64,000 nt of DNA. It comes from Caproiciproducens galactitolivorans. GTDB taxonomy: Bacteria; Bacillota; Clostridia; Oscillospirales; Acutalibacteraceae. The stretch is from assembly GCF_004768785.1 (NCBI RefSeq), contig NZ_SRMQ01000001.1, positions 434,001 through 498,000 on the forward strand. Reading direction: 5' to 3'. The notes beneath the pieces are model-generated. The model worked only from the letters and a program-made list of their open reading frames with translations. It had not been told where the DNA came from and searched no databases. This document shows positions 18,827 through 27,516 of the stretch, in pieces (positions within the stretch are counted from its first letter, which is position 1; each line of letters starts with the position of its first letter). A program made the translations under genes and the position numbers.

Positions 18827-19369
18827 ATGATAAACATTATTTTGTGCGGCAAATTGATCGACACAGCTGTTTCATGCACTCTGCTTCCCACATTGGAAAG
18901 ATATGGCGGCGCTCAGTATTTCAGTGAAAAAAGCCTGAAAAAGTATGGGGGCGAAGGGATAAAATACCTTGTATATGATTGCGAAAAACTTCCGCAGATT
19001 GAGCTTGGAAAGGGAATTATTCTATTTAAAAACAGCTTTATTTCCTCGGAAAAAATGAATATTCCGAACGGCTTCTTATGTATTCTTGAAATGAAAAATT
19101 CCCATGCTGCGGAGATCCTGAACGGAACGCAAGCCGCGGCGATCACTTGCGGCACAAGCGCAAAAGACACCCTGAGTATTGCGGGTCTGGATGAGGTGAG
19201 CGCTACTTTAAGCCTTCAGAGAAGTGTTCCGACAATTGACGGAAAGATTCTGGAGCCGCATGATTTTACAGTAAAGCTGCTGTCAAAGTTAAGCCCGACG
19301 AGAATCCTGGCCGTATGTGCGGCATTGCTTCTTTCCGGCGAGGACTCGACAGTAGGATATGTCATTTAA
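18827..19369 (+). CDS. Conserved hypothetical protein (180 residues)
   Basis: Soluble protein with no signal or membrane helix. It starts MINIILCGKLIDTAVSC. The centre reads FLCILEMKNSHAAEIL and AITCGTSAKDTLSIAGLD, and the end TRILAVCAALLLSGED. The ITCG-S-KDT stretch followed by a short beta domain (ATLSLQRSVPTIDGKILEP) recalls uncharacterised proteins from related Clostridia, but I cannot attach a function. It lies just before the spore protein gene; whether it has a spore role is unknown. Confidence 0.6.
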   Translation: MINIILCGKLIDTAVSCTLLPTLERYGGAQYFSEKSLKKYGGEGIKYLVYDCEKLPQIELGKGIILFKNSFISSEKMNIPNGFLCILEMKNSHAAEILNGTQAAAITCGTSAKDTLSIAGLDEVSATLSLQRSVPTIDGKILEPHDFTVKLLSKLSPTRILAVCAALLLSGEDSTVGYVI

Positions 19370-19481
19370 TTTTCAAAATATTTACACTCATAAATGCTTT
19401 TACGGTACACAAAATAGGAATGCAAACGCAAGACAGAAAAAAATTTGAAATTAATTAAATGAACTAAGGAGTGTTTTGATT

Positions 19482-19679
19482 ATGTCTTCCAGAAGTAATA
19501 GGAATGTTGTTCCTGAAGCACGAGAAGCCCTTGATAAGTTTAAGATGGAAGCCGCTTCCGAAGTGGGCGTTAACTTAAAGCAGGGTTATAACGGCGATCT
19601 GACTTCTAAAGAGGCTGGATCTGTCGGTGGCCAGATGGTCAAAAATATGATTAAAAGCTACGAACAGAATATGAAGTAA
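19482..19679 (+). CDS. Alpha/beta-type small acid-soluble spore protein
   Basis: 65 residues, coats DNA in the dormant spore and shields it from UV and depurination, then is degraded at germination. Family blocks are visible: NVVPEAREALDKFKMEAASE (the germination protease site region) and GYNGDLTSKEAGSVGGQMV near the C-terminus. ATG 19482 follows AAGGAG by ten bases. I could not confidently place the expected sigma-G promoter upstream. A terminator follows. Confidence 0.95.
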   Translation: MSSRSNRNVVPEAREALDKFKMEAASEVGVNLKQGYNGDLTSKEAGSVGGQMVKNMIKSYEQNMK

Positions 19680-19692
19680 ATTTTCTAAAAAT

Positions 19693-19730
19693 AAGCGTCA
19701 CGCCCAAAAGCGTGGCGCTTTGTTTTATTT
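19693..19730 (+). terminator. Terminator of the spore protein gene
   Basis: AAGCGTCACGC and GCGTGGCGCTT pair around CCAAAA with one G-U pair, followed by TGTTTTATTTG. Confidence 0.85.
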
Positions 19731-19738
19731 GTTCTATA

Positions 19739-20392
19739 TTATTTATACTTGACAGTAATGCCCCAAAGCCCGATTAAATCCGCCGCTTGGAACATATTGA
19801 TTATGGCTCCCTTTAATTCAACGGGAGGGGTGGATACGATTGGCGCGGCAAACTCATTTTCGGTAAAGTCCATTGCTGCCAGCATTGTTTTGAAGAAGTT
19901 ATTCTTAACAAATTTCGATTGATTTGCAGTAAATTTTTTTAGATTGCATTCCGCCATAGACGATTCGGTAAAATCAATATGGTCGAATGAAACTTCTGTT
20001 AATTTGGCTTTGTTAAAGTTAGAATATTGCACTTTTGATTTTTCAAGAACCGTCTGTTTCAGAATTGTTTCGTTCATATTAATTCCAATGCATTTACAGG
20101 AAACAAACCGGCATCGTTCAAAATAGGCTCCCGTAAATCTGCTGTTGGACAGGTCGCAATTTTGGAATACAACGTCGACAAAGCTTGCATTTTCAAAATC
20201 ACAATTGCGCAAAGCGCAGTTTTCTAAAACGCAATTCTGCATTTCTATTTTATAAAAATCAGCAGTTTCCAACTGCTCTTTCGAACATTTTATGCCGGAA
20301 ATCACGGATTCTTCCAACAGGAAATCTCGGACGTAAGCAGAAAAATCACGAATGGGAACAAGCTCTTTTGTTATTTGTGGATTTATATTCAT
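19739..20392 (-). CDS. Pentapeptide-repeat protein
   Basis: 217 residues. From about residue 45 the sequence falls into five-residue repeats with a central Leu/Phe (CVLENCALRNCDFENASF, CDLSNSRFTGAYFERCRF, SNFNKAKLTEVSF, DFTESSMAECNLKKF), which should fold as a right-handed quadrilateral beta-helix. The repeats are broken around residues 95-115. There is no signal peptide. Some relatives protect DNA gyrase from quinolones by mimicking DNA, but this protein has an unusual number of Cys and Asn in the repeats and no feature that proves that role. Confidence 0.88.
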   Translation of the reverse strand: MNINPQITKELVPIRDFSAYVRDFLLEESVISGIKCSKEQLETADFYKIEMQNCVLENCALRNCDFENASFVDVVFQNCDLSNSRFTGAYFERCRFVSCKCIGINMNETILKQTVLEKSKVQYSNFNKAKLTEVSFDHIDFTESSMAECNLKKFTANQSKFVKNNFFKTMLAAMDFTENEFAAPIVSTPPVELKGAIINMFQAADLIGLWGITVKYK

Positions 20393-20529
20393 TTTGATAT
20401 TCCTTTTGTTTTTTGTTTTGAAATACTTTCATAGAAAAACAGTTACCAATATTTCCTATAATCAAGTATACAATACCTTTCCGGTATTATCAAGTTAATC
20501 TAAATCAGAAAAATATTTATAAAAAAATA

Positions 20530-20554
20530 GGGAGCAAATTTTCTATCTGCTCCC
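20530..20554 (-). terminator. Terminator of the 175-residue protein gene
   Basis: GGGAGCA and TGCTCCC pair around an 11-base loop. The minus strand continues TATTTTTTTATA. Confidence 0.75.
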
Positions 20555-20579
20555 AAATGAGATTTTTTTACCCCGTTTG

Positions 20580-21107
20580 TTAATCGAATTGCCTCTTAAT
20601 GCCTTTTGCCATATAATCCGCCATCATTAAGGCTTGGTCTTCGATAATGTCATACAACGCGATATCTTTCGCATATTGGCCCATAAGCCGGTTAGTTGCT
20701 TCATCCTCCGTCAGCTTCAAGTGTTCGTGCAGCATGATCTTCCATTGGTTTTCCGACCAGTACGGGTTGATATTTGCTAAGAATCTGGCAATTTGATCTG
20801 CATTCGAATACCATTTTCTTCTTTCTTCGTTGGCCGTTTCCGAATCGCCGGCTTTTGCGGACTTCACCAGTCTGCTGGCTATTAGAAGATGATCCGTCAA
20901 AAGCTTTTCAAACCTTCTTGCTTTTTCTTCGCCATAATGAGGTTTTAAAGCATTATAAAAATCGGTGGGATTCCGTAAAAGCCTTTTTGTAACGTATTGC
21001 AGATCCCCTAAATCCGCCGCAGTACTGATAATAAATGATCTTGTCCATTGAATATGATCTTGCCATAATTTTCGAAAAAGATTTGTAAATTCGCAGTTAT
21101 CGTTCAT
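20580..21107 (-). CDS. Conserved all-helical protein, function unknown (175 residues)
   Basis: No signal or membrane helix. It is strongly helical, with two similar halves: LFRKLWQDHIQWTRSFIIS near the N-terminus and ANINPYWSENQWKIMLHEHL near the middle, each followed by a Leu/Ala-rich helix. Conserved-looking Trp, His and Asn-Pro-Tyr-Trp positions suggest a helical bundle. Similar small proteins in Clostridia are sometimes labelled acetylglutamate kinase, but no kinase motif is present here and I do not accept that name. The own terminator suggests a single-gene unit. Confidence 0.65.
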   Translation of the reverse strand: MNDNCEFTNLFRKLWQDHIQWTRSFIISTAADLGDLQYVTKRLLRNPTDFYNALKPHYGEEKARRFEKLLTDHLLIASRLVKSAKAGDSETANEERRKWYSNADQIARFLANINPYWSENQWKIMLHEHLKLTEDEATNRLMGQYAKDIALYDIIEDQALMMADYMAKGIKRQFD

Positions 21108-21220
21108 ATACTTTGTCCCCTTTATGGTATTATACTGGTACTATATTATGCAGTTCGTATGTTTTGATCGACTGTGATTGCAAAAACCGGACTGGCATTT
21201 GGTGATAAAAAAGCAGAGGT

Positions 21221-21364
21221 TTAACCCTCTGCAACAATATTTTCCAGGCATTTAATTAAATCCTGAATGGTATATAGCTTGACGTCCCGTTTTAAAATTT
21301 CGTTTTTTAAGTCGATTGATAAGGATTCAAACTTGCTGCGAAGTTTTGGATCAATATAGGACAT
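21221..21364 (-). CDS. Small conserved-type protein (47 residues)
   Basis: Reads MSYIDPKLRSKFESLSIDLK, then NEILKRDVKLYTIQDLIKCL and ENIVAEG. The ATG at 21364 follows AAGAGGTGATTTT. The stop TAA lies inside the loop of a hairpin (GCAGAGG/CCTCTGC) that is followed by six Ts on the minus strand, so gene and terminator overlap. It is an amphipathic helical mini-protein. I recall similar short proteins in related Clostridia, without a function. Confidence 0.65.
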   Translation of the reverse strand: MSYIDPKLRSKFESLSIDLKNEILKRDVKLYTIQDLIKCLENIVAEG

Positions 21365-21424
21365 AAAATCACCTCTTGAATAGATTGCCCAGCCCGCGTG
21401 GTTTCATACCGTTTGGCAAATCAA

Positions 21425-21450
21425 AAAGCGGGACGTTTCCGTTCCGCTTT
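21425..21450 (-). terminator. Terminator, minus strand
   Basis: AAAGCGGGACG and CGTTCCGCTTT pair around TTTC. The minus strand ends TTTTTGATTT. It closes the proline-rich reading frame just upstream on that strand. Confidence 0.7.
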
Positions 21451-21452
21451 GT

Positions 21453-21551
21453 TTAATATTCGCGAGGAGGCCTTGGCTGAATTGGGGGACGGTGAGGCCT
21501 TGGTGGGGGAGGAGCCCCCGGCGGATAAGGATGCCTTGGCGGGCAGGTCAA
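21453..21551 (-). CDS. Proline-rich small reading frame, possible coat-type protein
   Basis: From a TTG at 21551 it reads 32 residues, MTCPPRHPYPPGAPPPPRPH then RPPIQPRPPREY. The same frame stays open upstream to about 21610 (including HPHWPDFLNFRCRKHG) but has no ATG or GTG. Pro/Tyr/His-rich tails of this kind occur in clostridial spore-surface proteins. It ends right at a terminator, which argues that it is transcribed. The start is uncertain and it may be a decayed gene. The rest of 21365-21672 shows nothing else. Confidence 0.35.
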   Translation of the reverse strand: MTCPPRHPYPPGAPPPPRPHRPPIQPRPPREY

Positions 21552-21672
21552 TCCGTGCTTTCTGCACCTGAAATTTAAAAAGTCCGGCCAATGTGGATGG
21601 AAAAACTTTATAGGATTTTATTCACTACTTTTTCGTAATTGCTAAAGGACACAACATTGAGAGCAATTCTCA

Positions 21673-22086
21673 TTAAGATGAATGCTGCAGGCTGATTAAA
21701 TACAGTAATCGTAAAGCATGAACATTTTCATCCATCTTGGCTCGGTAATAGGCGTTTTTCAATGTGTCGTTTTGGGTGGTCAGCAGATACTGTTCACCAT
21801 ATTTGCGGAAATCCCCGCTTTCATCCAATACCCTGTCCCTTAAAATATCATAATAAGGATTTTTCAATACAATCGGTTGAACGATGGGGTTATAGCTCCT
21901 CCCTGTCATAGCGCGATAGATCCGTTTGAATTCGTCCGCATGGGATTGCTCGTCTTCTGAAAATTCTATCAGGAGCTGACGATCCGTTTCGCTTGGTGCT
22001 ATTTTAGCAAGCTCTTTATATAGTGTTGCATCGTTTTCTTCCGCGTTAATATATGTTTGCAGTTTTTGAATTACAGACATTTCCAT
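21673..22086 (-). CDS. Ferritin-like (rubrerythrin-type) diiron protein
   Basis: 137 residues in a four-helix ferritin-like fold. Carboxylate/His ligands are visible in helix 1 (INAEENDATLYKELAK), helix 2 (FSEDEQSHADEFKRIY) and the last helix (AKMDENVHALRLLYL). There is no C-terminal rubredoxin domain, so it is not a complete rubrerythrin. ATG 22086 sits eight bases after AGGAGG. It is likely an oxidative or iron-stress protein; the exact reaction is not known. Confidence 0.8.
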   Translation of the reverse strand: MEMSVIQKLQTYINAEENDATLYKELAKIAPSETDRQLLIEFSEDEQSHADEFKRIYRAMTGRSYNPIVQPIVLKNPYYDILRDRVLDESGDFRKYGEQYLLTTQNDTLKNAYYRAKMDENVHALRLLYLISLQHSS

Positions 22087-22189
22087 AATGAAATCCTCCT
22101 TCCATGCCCGCTTTTACAGTATATGTGCCGCAGAGTAAATGTGTTATTGAGATAGATCTTAGAAATTTTTTATTTTTTTACAAAAGCAC

Positions 22190-22218
22190 TTGAAATGTTC
22201 TTAAAAATATGATATTAT
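22190..22218 (+). promoter_or_regulatory. Promoter of tRNA-Ala
   Basis: TTGAAA (22190-22195), 17 bases, TATTAT (22213-22218), 33 bases before the tRNA. Confidence 0.7.
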
Positions 22219-22251
22219 AACAAAGCTGTTTCAAAACAGTCACGAGTAAAC

Positions 22252-22327
22252 GGGGTATTAGCTCAGCTGGGAGAGCGCTACACTGGCAGTGTAGAGGTCA
22301 GCGGTTCGATCCCGCTATGCTCCACCA
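22252..22327 (+). tRNA. tRNA-Ala (GGC anticodon)
   Basis: 76 bases with encoded CCA. The acceptor stem GGGGTAT/ATGCTCC contains the G3-U70 pair that identifies alanine tRNAs. The anticodon stem CTACA/TGTAG encloses the loop CTGGCAG, giving anticodon GGC, which reads GCC and GCU. The T loop is GTTCGATCC. Confidence 0.97.
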
Positions 22328-22544
22328 ATGCAAGATTAACGCGAATCAGTTCGTCGTAAAGATGGATCGGTTTGCGTTAATCATTATCAGGCCGCATAAA
22401 GAACGGTATGTTAAAATAGCCTTATGTAAGCAATTCCAACGCTTGCATAAGGCTATACGTTTTAATGAATAGTAGTCTGAAAGCAACATGCTATTTTTGA
22501 TTCTGGGAACTTTGTAAAATGCCATCTTTATAGCTGTTGCTCTG

Positions 22545-22607
22545 ATGGAGTATGCGAAGGACACGAGCAAAGCCGGTCATGCCACACAGGTGGCAACGGA
22601 GAAATAG
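22545..22607 (+). other. Possible 3' remnant of a lost gene
   Basis: A frame open from 22518 ends AIFIAVALMEYAKDTSKAGH then ATQVATEK and a TAG, 14 bases before a strong hairpin. It resembles the tail of a longer gene, but no ribosome site or upstream coding remains. Otherwise 22328-22900 holds only AT-rich sequence and the hairpin at 22621. Confidence 0.2.
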
Positions 22608-22620
22608 TTTTTAATATTTG

Positions 22621-22663
22621 AAAGGTATCCCTTTCGGAGCAAAGCGCCGAAAGGGATACCTTT
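22621..22663. terminator. Long perfect hairpin, probable bidirectional terminator
   Basis: A 17-base-pair perfect stem, AAAGGTATCCCTTTCGG with its complement at 22647-22663, around a nine-base loop, with TTTTC to the right and an AT-rich run to the left. It is probably the end of the tRNA transcript. Confidence 0.7.
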
Positions 22664-22900
22664 TCTTTGTAACAAGCCATTTATTATTGTGGCTGAACGA
22701 ACATAAAAATGAAGGTGAGGATGTCTTTTTTAAAATAGATGTATAATGCGAAGAGATCAAAATATTGTATTCAATATTACAAATTAGTAACATAATATTA
22801 CAAATGATAACAAAAAGTTTATGTTTTGTGCTTTAATATACAAGGTTCATCAATTATATCGACTTAAACTTTATCGATTAGTGATTTGGAGGGTAGGGCG

Positions 22901-24379
22901 TTGTCCTTTGTCTCAATCGGTTTTCTCGTTTTACTTTTTGTTACAGTATTCGTATATTATGAAATTCCACACCAGTATCAATGGGCTTGTTTGCTTGTGG
23001 CCAGTTACGTCTTTTATTTTTTTTCCGGTCCGGTGTACGCCATATTCTTAATTGCCTCTACTGTGGTGACCTATAGTAGTGGGCTGCTGATCGGACGGGT
23101 AAACAGCGGAACAGGAAATCCTAAATATAAGAAGTTGATTGTTGCACTCAGTTTGTTGTTCAATATTGGAATTTTGGTGGCTTTTAAATATGCGGATTTC
23201 TTACGTAAGACATACTCCCACCTGCTAGCTCTGTTCGGGTTTAGTGTTGCTACCGAAGCGGTTCATTTGATTTTACCGGTCGGGATATCCTTCTATACGT
23301 TTCAGTCACTGAGTTATACAATCGATGTCTACCGCGGTGATGTGGAGCCCGAAGCCCATCTTGGCAAATACGCCTTGTTTGTTTCTTTTTTCCCGACTTT
23401 AATCTCGGGGCCAATCCAAAAATCAAAGGATTTTTTAAAAAAGATCGATGAGGATCATCCCTTTGACTATATTGGTGTCAAAAAGGGCGTCCTTCGCATG
23501 CTGTGGGGATATTTTGAGAAAATGGTAGTAGCGGACCGCCTGGCAATTCTGGTCAATACGGTATATGAAAATCCGGCTAAATACCATGGATTGGAATCTG
23601 TTTTGGCCAGCCTTTTTTATACGTTTCAGATTTACAGCGATTTTTCCGGCTATTCCAATATTGCAATTGGTGCGGCGGAAATGATGGGATTCCATTTGGC
23701 GGAAAACTTTAATTGCCCGTATTTTGCAAAGTCGATTCAGGAGTTTTGGCGCAGATGGCATATTTCCCTGAGCACGTGGTTCCGCGATTACCTTTATTTT
23801 CCCCTTGGCGGGAGCCGATGCTCGAAGTTTCGCCGCTGCCTGAATGTGCTGATTGTGTTCACGGTCTGCGGTTTCTGGCACGGCGTGTCCCTTACGTTCC
23901 TGTTTTGGGGACTGCTTCATGGAATCTACTAGGACATCGGTCTATTGCTGAAGCCGCATAAAGAGCGTGCGCAGGAAGCGCTGAGGATCAACAAACATTC
24001 TTTCGCATATCGTATCGCACAGATAGCCATCACCTTTCTGCTCGTCAATTTTGCATGGATTTTCTTCCGTGCGGATACCATGGAGAATGCCTTTTTGCTA
24101 ATCGGAAATATGTTCCAGTTTGACCCGGTCGTACTTTGGAACGGAGCACTCTTCCAACTTGGATTGACGGAGCCGGAGTTTATTGCGGCGATTCTGGGTG
24201 TAGCGATCGTCCTGTTGGTGGATATTCTGAAAAAACGGATCGATTTGAGGATGGCTTTCATGCGTAAAAACGTTGTTGTGCGTTGGACAGCTTATTTGGC
24301 TGCGGTGCTTATTCTTGTGTTGTTCGGGGTGTACGGGTCGGAATATAGTGCACAAAATTTTATCTATTTTCAGTTTTAA
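22901..24379 (+). pseudogene. MBOAT O-acyltransferase (AlgI/DltB-like), interrupted by in-frame TAG
   Basis: Multi-pass membrane O-acyltransferase that would acylate a cell-surface polymer with the next gene's product. The start is TTG 22901, seven bases after GGAGGG (MSFVSIGFLVLL). Family landmarks are PVGISFYTFQSLSYTIDVYR, FFPTLISGPI, YSDFSGYSNIAIG, FWRRWHISLSTWFRDYLYFP and the active-site His in FWHGVS. At 23930-23932 a TAG follows LLHGIY in the same frame, and the frame then continues with DIGLLLKP, NFAWIFFRA and FGVYGSEYSAQNFIYFQF to 24379. The position is probably a Gln (CAG) in relatives, so one C-to-T change explains it. The 5' part keeps the catalytic His but loses the last helices. 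Confidence 0.85.
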
Positions 24380-24392
24380 TGGGGTATGTGCT

Positions 24393-25418
24393 TTGAAAAG
24401 ATTCATACGAAAAGGTATCCTTTTTCTGGTTTTGCTGTTTACTATCTTCGGCTTGATCAGCCCTGTTTTTGTGTACAAAACGCAGCATATGGGTAAGCTG
24501 AAAGAAGGACTTTATTTGTCCGATGACCAGTATGATGTTGTTTTTATGGGCTCAAGCCATATGAACGGAGGCATGGATCCCAACGTGCTTTGGAAACAGC
24601 ATGGAATTACCAGCTTTAATTATGCCACCGGCGGTCAGCCGATTAACGTTACATATTACTTGTTGAAAGATGTCCTGAAAAAACATCAGCACCCGATTGT
24701 GGTTCTGGATGTTTTTTACCTTGGAATGACGAATCAATATGGGGAACGGGGGTTGGTGAGCAATGCGATTGACAATATGAAATTCTCGTTTAACAAGCTG
24801 GACGCCATTTGGAACTGCACTCCCCCGGAAGACCGGATTTCGTATCTTTTTCCCGTCTTAAAATATCATTTTCGGTGGTCGTCGCTGGAGTGGAAGGATT
24901 TTGGTTTCGATTGTTCTTCTGTTTATTATACTAAGGGGTTTGTGGCCGGTACGGATAAATACGGGAAGCCGATTTCAAAATGGGAAGATACGGACAGCCG
25001 GATTGACATTCCTCAAAAGTCTTTGGAATATCTGAATAAGATTATCGAACTTTCCAAAACGGAAGACTTTCAGCTGATACTGGTGAATATGCCTTGCGAT
25101 TACAGCGGACCGAATCAGCAAAGCGGCTGGATCAATGACTGCGAGGCGCTGTTTAATACAGTGGCAGACTATGCAGAAAGCAATCAGATTCCTTTTCTGG
25201 ACCTGTATGATCTGGCTGAAGATATCGGTATTGACTTTGCCAACGATATGAACAATTCCGGCCATCTGAATCTTTGGGGAGCCTATAAGGTCGGCACTTA
25301 TTTCGGTGATTACCTGGCGCAAAACTATGATTTGACCGATCACCGCTCCGACAGCGCTTATGCCCAGTGGAATGAAGATTACAAATATTCGCAGGTCGCT
25401 ACTATTCTGAAAAAATAA
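24393..25418 (+). CDS. SGNH/GDSL-type membrane-anchored protein, MBOAT partner
   Basis: 341 residues from TTG 24393, 13 bases after the MBOAT stop. One N-terminal helix (GILFLVLLFTIFGLISPVFVY) anchors a domain outside the cell. Block I is VVFMGSSHMNGGMDP and the C-terminal block is NNSGHLNLWGAYKVG, the spaced motifs of SGNH-like proteins such as those paired with AlgI-type acyltransferases. It may transfer or remove acyl groups on an exopolysaccharide or teichoic acid; the substrate is not known. If the MBOAT is truly dead, this gene may be left without a partner. Confidence 0.75.
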   Translation: MKRFIRKGILFLVLLFTIFGLISPVFVYKTQHMGKLKEGLYLSDDQYDVVFMGSSHMNGGMDPNVLWKQHGITSFNYATGGQPINVTYYLLKDVLKKHQHPIVVLDVFYLGMTNQYGERGLVSNAIDNMKFSFNKLDAIWNCTPPEDRISYLFPVLKYHFRWSSLEWKDFGFDCSSVYYTKGFVAGTDKYGKPISKWEDTDSRIDIPQKSLEYLNKIIELSKTEDFQLILVNMPCDYSGPNQQSGWINDCEALFNTVADYAESNQIPFLDLYDLAEDIGIDFANDMNNSGHLNLWGAYKVGTYFGDYLAQNYDLTDHRSDSAYAQWNEDYKYSQVATILKK

Positions 25419-25457
25419 GCGCCCGTTTTCGGACAGGCCGCTTATTACCTACTGCTT

Positions 25458-25499
25458 TACGAACGATCCCGGTCGCCAAGCGCCGCCGGATCATTCGTA
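25458..25499 (+). terminator. Possible terminator after the SGNH gene
   Basis: TACGAACGATCCCGG and CCGGATCATTCGTA pair imperfectly around about 13 bases, followed by TTTG. The weak T-run makes it tentative. Bases 25500-25642 show nothing else. Confidence 0.4.
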
Positions 25500-25642
25500 T
25501 TTGAAATGCTTCGCTTTACCGAAGAAAAGTTTAGACGAGTATTTTCTCTGGCGGAAACAAGAAGGGTTGGATCGCTGATTCTTTACTGCTAGTCCAGCGC
25601 CCTCCAAATGAGCGAATACCCCTAGCCTGTTGAAACGGCAAC

Positions 25643-25692
25643 AAAAATCCCGAAAACCGTTCGGTTAGCGTTCATAGGGACATTTTATGACC
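25643..25692 (+). repeat. Left terminal inverted repeat (putative attL arm)
   Basis: Matches the complement of 45422-45471 at 38 of 50 bases without gaps. Conserved blocks from the outside in are AAAAATCCCG, AAACCG, GGTTA, CATAGG, ACA, TTT and TGACC. It lies 50 bases beyond the recombinase stop, where a serine recombinase site is expected. Confidence 0.6.
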
Positions 25693-25707
25693 ACACCTTA
25701 TGCAAAG

Positions 25708-25733
25708 GGGCGGGCAGCGGGAGCTGCCCGCCC
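25708..25733 (-). terminator. Terminator of the recombinase gene
   Basis: Perfect 11-base-pair stem GGGCGGGCAGC / GCTGCCCGCCC with a GGGA loop. The minus strand then reads CCTTTGC, a short T-run. Confidence 0.6.
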
Positions 25734-25742
25734 TAACGCTGT

Positions 25743-27431
25743 TTATGCCAACAGCCGGATAATGTCTTCTTCGCTCCTGATTGCCGGTGCGATGTGCGGC
25801 TCCTGCTCGCCGGGCTGCATTGGACTGTCCATAGCGCCGATGTCGCGGTAAACGATCTTGATGCTCTGCATGGCACTGTGGGAATACTTAACTGAGCGCT
25901 CTCCAATTTCAATGCGCTGAATAAACAATCGCACCAGCTCCGGGGTCAGCTCGTCGATGGTGGTGTAGCGCTTTGCCTTTTCAATGAAGGCGTCCACATT
26001 AGCTGCCGATGCTTTCAGCTTTTCCAGCCGTGCTTCCTTCTCCGGGATGGATCCCTCCAGCGTTTTTTGCTCGGCATTGTAGTCGGCGGAGAGCATACGG
26101 AACTGCTCGTTGGTCACGCGACCGAGAACATTGTCCTCATAGAGGCGCTTAAACAGGGCGGAGAGCTCGCCGCTTCTGCGGCGCATGGTGTCCAGCTCTT
26201 GTTGTAGCGAGTTCATCTCCCTGCGCAATTCCAGCGTGTTTTTCTGGTTGATGTAGGCCGCGAACTGCCGCTCCTTCAGCCGCGCAAAATGCGTGATCCG
26301 GCGCAGGTCATCCAGCACCACCTGCATGAGATCCTGCTCTCGGATATGGTGCGGGGAGCATTCCGCCTTGCCGCGCTTGCCGTAGGTATAGCACTTGAAG
26401 CAGTATTGCGACTCCTTGATCGTGCTTGCCCTGTACAGCACCATGGGCTTACCGCAGTCGGCGCAGAAGGCAAGGCCGGAGAACATATTCGGCGCGTCCA
26501 TGTGCTTGGGCGTGCGCTTTTTATGCATGCGCACATCCTGCACGATGTCCCACTGCCCCTGTGTGATCAAAGCCTCGTGGGTGTTCTCCACAAGCAGCTG
26601 CTCACTTTCCGGTTTGCGGATGAGCTTCTTGTTTTTGTAGGACAGTGAGGTGGTGCGCAGCCCCGGCATATGCCCGAGATAGACCTTGTTGTCGAGAATG
26701 CCGGTCACGCTGCTGCCGCACCATGCATACGGTCTTGTGGTGTCCAGCCCGACATGGGACGCGCCGGTTTTGCGGTAATAATAGTTCGCCGGCGTCAGCA
26801 CCTGCTCCGCTGTGAGGATGCGGGCAATCTGGCTGGGTCCCTTGCCGGAGGCGCACAGGTCGAAGATGCGTTTGACCACCGCCGCCGCTTCCTCATCCGG
26901 AACGATGTCCTTGGTGTCGGCGGCCTTCTTTTTGTAGCCGTAGGGCGCTTTACCGCCCAGACGCTCGCCGCGTTCTGCCTGCATTCTTTTCACCGAGCGA
27001 ACCTTTTTACTGGTATCCTTGGCATGAAGCTCATTGGCCCAGTTGCGGATGGGATTGAAATCGTTGCTGCTCTCAACCAGAGAATCCACACCGTCGTTGA
27101 CGGCAATAAAGCGCACGCCCTTTTCCGGAAAATATAGTTCCGTGTACTGACCCACCTGCAAATACTCGCGGCCCAGACGGCTGAGATCCTTGACGATGAG
27201 TGTGGAAACCTCATCTCGCTCAATCATGGCAATGATCTTTTTCCACGAGGGACGCTCGAAGTTGGTGCCGGAGTAGCCATCGTCAGCGAGGAAAATGGTG
27301 TTGTCGAAGCCGTTATCCTCGGCGTACTTTTCGAGGAATATTTTTTGGTTGTGGATAGAGTTGGACTCGCCCTGGCGCTCGTCCTCCTGACTGAGTCTGC
27401 CGTAGAGTAAATTATATTTTTGGCTTGCCAT
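25743..27431 (-). CDS. Large serine recombinase (Tn4451/TndX type)
   Basis: 562 residues. The resolvase domain starts YNLLYGRLSQEDERQGES, with the catalytic Ser in RLS at residue 14, and continues DDGYSGTNFERPSWKKI and VKDLSRLGREYLQVG. The recombinase domain follows (GKAPYGYKKK, FDLCASGKGPSQIARIL). A zinc ribbon (FCADCGKPM with CFKCYTYG) and a long coiled coil near residues 380-480 come next. It should cut and rejoin the element ends. ATG 27431 follows AAGGAGG. It reads toward the left end, as expected for the element's own integrase/excisionase. Confidence 0.95.
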   Translation of the reverse strand: MASQKYNLLYGRLSQEDERQGESNSIHNQKIFLEKYAEDNGFDNTIFLADDGYSGTNFERPSWKKIIAMIERDEVSTLIVKDLSRLGREYLQVGQYTELYFPEKGVRFIAVNDGVDSLVESSNDFNPIRNWANELHAKDTSKKVRSVKRMQAERGERLGGKAPYGYKKKAADTKDIVPDEEAAAVVKRIFDLCASGKGPSQIARILTAEQVLTPANYYYRKTGASHVGLDTTRPYAWCGSSVTGILDNKVYLGHMPGLRTTSLSYKNKKLIRKPESEQLLVENTHEALITQGQWDIVQDVRMHKKRTPKHMDAPNMFSGLAFCADCGKPMVLYRASTIKESQYCFKCYTYGKRGKAECSPHHIREQDLMQVVLDDLRRITHFARLKERQFAAYINQKNTLELRREMNSLQQELDTMRRRSGELSALFKRLYEDNVLGRVTNEQFRMLSADYNAEQKTLEGSIPEKEARLEKLKASAANVDAFIEKAKRYTTIDELTPELVRLFIQRIEIGERSVKYSHSAMQSIKIVYRDIGAMDSPMQPGEQEPHIAPAIRSEEDIIRLLA

Positions 27432-27479
27432 AATTTTTAACCTCCTTCATATCGGGGCAAGCCGGTACGGGGTACGCAC

Positions 27480-27508
27480 AGTATACCGCACCAGCTTGCA
27501 CAAGTCTA
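27480..27508 (-). promoter_or_regulatory. Promoter of the recombinase gene
   Basis: On the minus strand TAGACT (27503-27508), 17 bases, TATACT (27480-27485), about 50 bases before the recombinase ATG. Confidence 0.5.
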
Positions 27509-27516
27509 TTGGAACA

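Noticed and set aside
23930-23932. TAG read as pyrrolysine or reassigned codon
   Set aside because: Housekeeping genes here (mutS, mutL, the glycosidase-like gene) end in TAG, and no suppressor machinery is in view.
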